Shown here piece by piece: positions 57,833 through 64,000 of a DNA stretch of 64,000 nt. The stretch's first letter is position 1. Each line of letters starts with the position of its first letter. The position numbers were made by a program, and so were the translations under genes. Source of the stretch: Impatiens glandulifera (lineage: Eukaryota > Streptophyta > Magnoliopsida > Ericales > Balsaminaceae); assembly GCF_907164915.1 (NCBI RefSeq), contig NC_061862.1, positions 37,643,758 through 37,707,757 of the forward strand, written 5' to 3'. Under the pieces are notes generated by a model that saw only the letters and a list, made by a program, of their open reading frames with translations, did no database searches and was not told the origin of the DNA.

Positions 57833-58213
57833 GTTATTTCATCTTCTCCTTGAATAAATATATATATTATCATGCATGAACCTAATTACTATATAAAGAC
57901 ATATCTCTCTATCTATCTATGATCGATCTATCAATTTAAATATACATTTCCTTTTTGTCTTTTTATCAGTTTTATGATGTGCTTACTTATTGGTAGAATG
58001 TAGTGCTCCTTCTCTTATTCACTTTTCTTTTTCAACATTCCATATATTATATACCATATTTACCTTTTTTTTAAGATTATCAAACTATTTGATTATTCAA
58101 TATTAATTACACAATAAATAATATTCAAGAAAAATGTATAAAAAGTAAACATTATAAAAATTAGAAACAAAAAGAAGGCTGGATCAAACATGAATTTAAA
58201 TTTATTTATTTTT
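57833..58213. other. Downstream region of the MFT-like gene
   Basis: Holds an RY motif at 57872-57879 and a run of ATCT repeats near 57905-57920. No gene seen. Confidence 0.4.
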
Positions 58214-58557
58214 TTCTTATCCACACAGTAACTAACCAGCCAAAATGAAATGATCCTAACTCTTACCTTTAAGTCTTAACCAATTTACAAATAATATCTG
58301 ACAGGATTAAAAGAACAAACATAACATACTATGATAAGTTCATAAGCATCAACAATACAACAACAACATCAAGTCCCATTCATTGCAGCTTGAACAAATT
58401 CCTCCAACCAATCTTAGAAATTGACATATGAGGATAATCAACAGGATTAAAGGAACATGTTAACATCACTGATTTACCATTTCATCAACATTGCATCTTG
58501 AAACCTTATAACCTTATAAGTCGTTTTATTGCTCAACTAAACGTTCATAAACATACT
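58214..58557. repeat. Dispersed repeat copy 2
   Basis: Counterpart of 961-1330. It ends next to the CACTA terminus at 58559, so the transposon inserted at or next to its edge. Confidence 0.75.
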
Positions 58558-58558
58558 A

Positions 58559-59280
58559 CACTAGTAGAAAATGTGTAATTACCAAGGAGGTTCACCGAGA
58601 GCGAGTAAATGCTCTTGGAAATTTATTTTTAACCGAGAGAATTTGTTTTCCCTCGCGAATATATAACAAGGTCACCAAGGGTAGTAATTATCTCTCGCGG
58701 ATAGAATATATTTCCGAGGGCTCTTGAAGTCAGCTCTCGGTGAACATATTATTTCCGAGTGACCGCCTTACGCCCTCGGTGACATTCTTTAATTTATTTC
58801 CTTCCTTCGTTCTCTGTCGCTACCACCTCTAGAACGGCCATAGATTCGCTCCGTCCGTCCACATATCCACTACGTCGGTCCGTCGCTCCGTCCGTTGCTT
58901 CATCCATCACCCCACCCGTCCTGCGCTCTGTCCATCGCTCCATCCTCCGCCCGCTCTGTCCTCCGCCCAGATTGATTTGTCCACAGGCTGGAATCTTGGA
59001 GAAGAAGGAAAAAACATCATATGAGTTTTGATTTTTGTCATATTCTTAATCATGTTATGTATCCCACTATCAAGATTGTTTTTCATTTGATTCATATTGT
59101 TAGGTCATGGAAACTATTTTTTCTCTCAATCTGGTTTGCTCCTTTTGATTTCTTGATATATTAAATAACTTGATCTGTTGGAATCAACTCATCGGAATAC
59201 ATTAGGTTTTCCTTAATGAAAACATATTTGTTTTCTTTGATTGGTGAGAGGAAGAATTAGGGTTCATCACTATATATGTG
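58559..59280 (+). mobile_element. CACTA-type element, left part, cut by a second one
   Basis: Starts CACTAGTAGAAAATGTG. It has subterminal motifs around ACCGAGAG and CTCTCGGT (58590-58785), then a CT-rich leader-like stretch with repeated CGTCCGTC/CGCTCCGTCC (58850-58970). No matching right end is seen before the next CACTA terminus at 59281, which suggests nesting. Confidence 0.6.
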
Positions 59281-59758
59281 CACTAGTAAAAAAAGGACCT
59301 TTAGCGACGGTTTTTCCCGAAGGTTTTGTAAACCTCTCCTAAATACTCCCGAGAGGAACAAATCCTTCGGGATTAAAATTGGATTCCAAGTGGGGTGTAA
59401 AACCTTCGGGTTTATTCATTTTTACCGAAAGTTTTTTGTAGAACTTTCGTTTTTAACCTTCCCAAAAAACCCAAAAAAATTCTAAGTGTTGGATGTGGGT
59501 TAATTGCGAAGGTTTTTGTCAAAACCTTCGGTTTTGAAATCCCTTGGTTTTTTAATTACGAAGGTTATTCAAAGACCCTTCGGTTTTGCATTTTTTGAAA
59601 ATTTCATTTCCAAAAGTTTTACAAAGAACCTTCGGTTTTTCTCTTTAAAAAAAATTTCTAATTTTTGAAATTGGTTTTTCCGAAGGTTTTTTAATAAACC
59701 CTCGGTTTTGACTAATATCAAAACCGAAAGTTGTATGAAAACCTTCGGCCTCAACCTC

Positions 59759-59766
59759 TATAAATA
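59759..59766 (+). promoter_or_regulatory. TATA box of the CACTA-borne gene
   Basis: TATAAATA followed about 30 bp later by a CT-rich leader exon (about 59790-59873) with GCC repeats, a GT donor at 59874 and an AG acceptor at 60029-60030. Confidence 0.6.
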
Positions 59767-60033
59767 CAAACCCTAACCCTTCTCTTTTTCATTCCGCTCA
59801 TCTCTCCTTTCTCTCTCTTCCGCCGCCGCCGCCGCTGCCTCCTCCAAACCGCGGGTTCTTCTCCTCTCTTCAGGTAATTTGTTTGATTTGGTTTTTTTTG
59901 TTTTGTTTATTGTAAGATTTAGATTTCTTAAGTTTATATATATATATATATTATAGATCTATATTTATGTTAGTTTACGTTATTTTGTTTGATTAATATA
60001 TATATATACATATATCTAAAATGCATTTAGGAT

Positions 60034-60330
60034 ATGGGTGATGATTCGACATGGAAGAGACTTCGGCGTACACCGGAGAAACTGCATCCGTGTTACCAGA
60101 ATCTGATAACACAATCAGAAATTGCGGCACGTGAGGAAGAGGTAAGAAAGATGACGCTGGAAATGGAACAAATCCGACTAAGGGATGCCGAAAGAGGTCG
60201 TTTGCTCAGTGAAATCAAAGCGGACCGGGCCGAAATGTCTCAGAGATTAGAGAATCTCGAACAGGAACTTGTCTTGTTGAGGAGTCGACTGAATCAACCA
60301 CCCCCTCCTTCCACCCCATCTAATAATTAA
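60034..60330 (+). CDS. CACTA-borne 98-aa coiled-coil protein
   Basis: ATG four bases after a clear splice acceptor. It starts M-G-D-D-S-T-W-K-R-L-R-R, has a long charged helix with heptad pattern (about residues 30-85, rich in E, R and L), and ends in a Pro-rich tail P-P-P-P-S-T-P-S. The frame stops in its second exon. Plant CACTA elements carry TNPA-like DNA-binding proteins and a transposase. This one is too short for either and is best seen as a small DNA- or protein-binding factor, or as a truncated gene. No frame breaks. Confidence 0.6.
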   Translation: MGDDSTWKRLRRTPEKLHPCYQNLITQSEIAAREEEVRKMTLEMEQIRLRDAERGRLLSEIKADRAEMSQRLENLEQELVLLRSRLNQPPPPSTPSNN

Positions 60331-60545
60331 TTTCTAGATTTATTATGGATTTATTATGGATTTATGACAGTTATGTTTTAATATTTATGAATTATTGTTA
60401 TTATGCTTGTTTGGTTTGGTTGAATATGTTTTAAATAATTATGTTTTTGTTGACTTATAATCTTTTTTTAAAAAAAAACCGCATCCCCAAAACCGAAAGT
60501 TTATTTGAAAACCTTCGGTTTTGACCTTACATTAAAAAAATCATA

Positions 60546-61660
60546 GGGTAAAAACCGAAGGTTTTCTAATAAACCTTCGGTTTTGACCTAACATTAAAAA
60601 AATCAGAATTTTTTCTAAGTATGGGGAAGGGTAAAAACCGAAGGTTTTCTAATAAACCTTCGGTTTTGACCTAACATTAAAAAAATCAGAATTTTTTCTA
60701 AGTATGGGGAAGGGTAAAAACCGAAGGTTTTCTAATAAACCTTCGGTTTTGACCTAACATTAAAAAATCAGATTTTTTTCTAAGTATGAGGAAAGGTAAA
60801 AACCGAAGGTTTTCTAATAAACCTTCTGTTTTGACCTAACATTAAAAAAATCAGAATTTTTTCTAAGTATGGGGAAGGGTAAAAACCGAAGGTTTTCTAA
60901 TAAACCTTCGGTTTTGACCTAACATTAAAAAAATCAGAATTTTTTCTAAGTATGGGGAAGGGTAAAAACCGAAGGTTTTCTAATAAACCTTCGGTTTTGA
61001 CCTAACATTAAAAAATCAGATTTTTTTCTAAGTATGAGGAAGGGTAAAAACCGAAGGTTTTCTAATAAACCTTCGGTTTTGACCTAACATTAAAAAATCA
61101 GAATTTTTTCTAAGTATGGGGAAGGGTAAAAACCGAAGGTTTTCTAATAAACCTTCGGTTTTGACCTAACATTAAAAAAATCAGAATTTTTTCTAAGTAT
61201 GGGGAAGGGTAAAAACCGAAGGTTTTCTAATAAACCTTCGGTTTTGACCTAACATTAAAAAAATCAGAATTTTTTCTAAGTATGAGGAAGGGTAAAAACC
61301 GAAGGTTTTCTAATAAACCTTCGGTTTTGACATAACATTAAAAAAATCAGAATTTTTTCTAAGTATGGGGAAGGGTAAAAACCGAAGGTTTTCTAATAAA
61401 CCTTCGGTTTTGACCTAACATTAAAAAAATCAGAATTTTTTCTAAGTATGGGGAAGGGTAAAAACCGAAGGTTTTCAAATAAACCTTCGGTTTTGACCTT
61501 ACATTAAAAAATCAGAATTTTTTCTAAGTATGGGGAAGGGTAAAAACCGAAGGTTTTCAAATAAACCTTCGGTTTTGACATAACATTAAAAAAATCAGAA
61601 TTTTTTCTAAGTATGGGGAAGGGTAAAAACCGAAGGTTTTCAAATAAACCTTCGGTTTTA
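60546..61660 (+). repeat. 83-bp tandem array of hairpin units, about 14 copies
   Basis: Each unit is about 82-84 bp and has an inverted pair, ACCGAAGGTTT and AAACCTTCGGT, separated by six bases, then GACCTAACATTAAAAAAAT and CAGAATTTTTTCTAAGTATG. Copies are nearly identical. The last three or so have CAAATAAA in place of CTAATAAA in the loop. Confidence 0.95.
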
Positions 61661-62871
61661 ACAATTCCCAAAAAACTTCTGATCAAGGTCAAGACCGAGA
61701 GATATATTTAAAACCTTCGCAAATACACATCAAAACCGAAAGTTAATTTTATAACTTTCGGTTTTAAGACTACCTAGTTTGTTCAATTATTTTGTTTTTA
61801 ACCCACTAATCTTAACTTCTAACTAATATAATCAATTTCGTGTTGTATTTTAAAATTTAATATTGTGTTTCATGTTCACATATTTATGATTGTGTTTGAT
61901 TATTATAGAGAAGTCTATATGAATGTTCATGTTTGATTATCTTATGAATGTAGGTAATGTTTGAACAAATGGATTGTGAAATATTTTGAATACATCAAAT
62001 GTGGTAAATTAATATTGTTATAGGTCATTAGAAGGTGAAAAACCAAAGAATTTAACCTTTTGTCAAGTGATAATTCCGAAAGTTATATAATTAACTTTCG
62101 GAAATAACCATCAAAACCGAAAGTTTTCTATAAACTTTCGGATTTTACATTTCTCAAGAACGAGGGTTTTATATAAACCCTTCGGTTTTGATGGATATTT
62201 CCGAAAGTTAATTATATAACTTTCGGAATTATCATTTCACAAAATTGTAAAATTCATTGGTTTTCTACCTTCCAATCTAGACTCCTAAATAATATAATCA
62301 AGTGTGTGTTTTTATTTTTTAAATTTTAATTGTCTTTAATGTTAAAATGTTTATGAATGTGTTTGATTATATATAGAAGTGTATATGAATGTTTATGTTT
62401 GATTATCCTATGTATTTGTGTAATGTTTGATCATATGGATTGGGAAATGTTTTAAGGATATCAAATGTGTTAAATTAATGTTGTTCAACGTTATTAGAAA
62501 GTGAGAATTCAAATAATTTAACAAGTTCTCATGTTGTAAAACCGAAAGTTAAATATATAACTTTCGGAAATATGCATAAAAAACGAAAGGTTTACCAAAG
62601 CCTCTCGTTTTTGTGTATTTAAATTTAATTCTAAAAATGTATTTAAACATTAAAAACCGAGAGTTATATTAAAACTCTCGGAATTATAACATTAAAAATC
62701 GAGAGTTATATTAAAACTCTCGGAATTTAAACATTATAAAACCGAGAGTTGTATATAAAACTCTCGGGTTCTATAAGGGTAAAACCGAGAGTTTTACACA
62801 CAACTCTCGGGTTTTAAAAATGGTAAAACCGAGAGTTCTTTATACAACTCTCGGAAATGACATCCTAAAAT
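61661..62871 (+). repeat. Subterminal inverted motifs with changing sequence
   Basis: Dispersed inverted pairs with three successive arm types: CCGAAGG, then CCGAAAG (61735-62230 and 62540), then CCGAGAG (62655-62850). Loops vary from about 7 to 15 bases. No reading frame. Confidence 0.75.
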
Positions 62872-63120
62872 TAAAACGCCTCTTCCTCTTCTTTTTCCCG
62901 ATTTCATTTTATTTCTTCTCCTCTCATCTCCTCCGCCGCCCTCTTCTCTCTCCCCGACGAACAAGCAGCCACGAAGACCACCGAATATCTTGCGCCGCCG
63001 CCCTGCCGAACACCTTGCGCCGCCGCCCTGCCGAAGACCACCGAAGCTGTTGAAGAATCGCCCCCTGCCGCCGCCGCGGAAACTTGAAGAATCTCTGCCG
63101 CTGCCGCCGCCGCCCTGCAA
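62872..63120 (+). other. GC-rich leader exon-like stretch
   Basis: A CT-rich then GCC-rich stretch that ends in CAAG before GTTAGT, a good splice donor. It resembles the leader at 59790-59873. A 24-bp or so block beginning CTTGCGCCGCCGCCCTGCCG is repeated. No ATG-started frame extends across the donor. Confidence 0.4.
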
Positions 63121-64000
63121 GGTTAGTTTAGGGTTTTATTTTGAAAGTAGGTTAGATTAGTGTTAGATTGTTGCAATTAGGTTAGATTAATTTTAGATTC
63201 TTGTTAGATTTTTCAGATTAGGTTAGATTATTGTTAGATTTTTGAAATTAGGTTAGATTGAAGTTAGATTTTTGTTAGATTGTTGCAATTAGGTTAGATT
63301 ATTGTTAGATATTTGTTAGATTTTTGTTAGATTTGTATGTTAGGTATTTTGTTTGATATTAGGTTATTTGTTTGATTTTAGGTTATTTGTTTGATTTTAG
63401 GTTATATTTGTTTGATTGGGTTGAAAATTTGGTTGATTTTGGTTAGTTTAGGTTATATTGAATTGTTACATTAGGTTTAAATTATTTTTAGATTGATTAG
63501 TTTAGATTATGTATTGGATTTGATTTTTGTAATTGGTTGTTGGATTTGGTTTTAGGTTATATTGAGTTTGGTTGTATGATTTGGTTAGATAATGTTATAT
63601 TAGGTTGAAAATATGTTTGATTTTGGTTAGTTTAGGTTTTGGATTGATTATTTTATTCGATTGATTTGATATATGTTTGGTTGAATGTTTGTTGATTTGA
63701 TTGTTATTTAATTGAGGTTTGATTTAGGTTAGATATGATTGAAGTTTAGGTTAGAATTTTAGGTTAAAATTTTGATTTTGGCTAGATTGATGTTTGATTG
63801 GAGTTTGATTCGATTAGATTTATTGGTTTGAATATTTGGTTATATTAATGTTGGTTATTTTTATTAGGTTAGGATTAGGAATTTAAGCCGCCCGCTGCCC
63901 GCTCGTCGATCTACATTCGTTGCTCTTCTTCGTCGCTCTATTTGTGCAAGGTTAGTTCTTGTTGGTTTATTATATGGTTAGGTTAGTTTCATTTTGATTT
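63121..64000 (+). other. T/G-rich intron-like stretch with TTAGATT motifs
   Basis: Degenerate repeats of TTAGGTTAGATT and GTTTGATTTTAGGTTAT. A second exon-like GC-rich island at about 63886-63950 ends in CAAG before GTTAGT. The gene would continue beyond the window. Confidence 0.35.

Larger units (their letters stand above)
59281..64000 (+). mobile_element. CACTA-type element with hairpin subterminal repeats, runs off the window
   Basis: It starts CACTAGTAAAAAAAGGACC. Dozens of short inverted motifs follow (CCGAAGG...CCTTCGG) before and after a gene start at 59759-60330, with a long tandem array at 60546-61660. The right terminus, expected to end in TTTTTTTACTAGTG, is not in the window. Element type is inferred from the termini and the subterminal repeats. 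No transposase domain is visible in the window. Confidence 0.65.

Noticed and set aside
60546..61660. CRISPR-like look of regular repeats
   Set aside because: The whole 83-bp unit repeats, including the stretch between palindromes, so there are no unique spacers. The context is a plant transposon.
62794..63120. Gly/Arg-rich 108-codon frame on the minus strand
   Set aside because: It is the antisense of GC-rich leader-like sequence with GCC repeats. Low complexity explains the open frame.

Overview
This is nuclear DNA from a flowering plant, probably a eudicot. It is AT-rich, has introns, and is dominated by nested LTR retrotransposons, CACTA and hAT-like DNA transposons, and minisatellites. 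One clear host gene is present: a four-exon MOTHER OF FT AND TFL1 (MFT)-like gene at 55299-57832. I see no prokaryotic operons, CRISPR arrays, rRNA genes or convincing tRNA genes.

Layout. 1-10653: a long LTR-like background split by an old Copia element (1948-9681, matching 5-bp target duplications, heavily mutated gag-pol). 11223-16407: a 1.7-kb unit in three tandem copies, each with the same hAT-like MITE and an (AT)n tract. 16778-33599: a minus-strand Copia element split in its RNase H region by a 12.5-kb SIRE/Maximus-type Copia element (17806-30330). 34369-44946: a minus-strand Ty3/Gypsy (Tat/Ogre-like) gag region with a roughly 3.8-kb LTR. That LTR is itself split by a young Tork-type Copia element (39882-43798) that has lost its RNase H end. 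45093-54178: sparse intergenic DNA with a CACTA terminus, two copies of a dispersed repeat (one carrying a hAT MITE, the other an empty site), a candidate small membrane protein gene and a Copia 3' LTR with a 68-bp minisatellite. 55106-57879: the MFT-like gene with three CATGCATG (RY) motifs. 58559-64000: two CACTA-type elements, the second with a tandem array of hairpin-forming subterminal repeats and the start of an intron-containing gene.

The most unusual content is downstream of pol in the SIRE-type element. Three diverged copies of one protein domain lie in tandem (A at 22724-23467, B at 21616-22311, C at 19389-21150). Each has its own TATA-like box 60-120 bp before its ATG. The third copy adds a basic linker and a helical, acidic C-terminal half. 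The arrangement looks like a small gene cluster carried by a retrotransposon, each gene with its own promoter. I cannot tell from one window whether it is unique to this element. Many premature stops in this element are TGG-to-TGA or fit CAG-to-TAG, the expected decay of methylated, silenced DNA.

Relative ages can be read from the nesting. The SIRE-type element is younger than the Copia element it splits, and the Tork-type element (three differences between its LTRs) is younger than the Gypsy LTR it splits.
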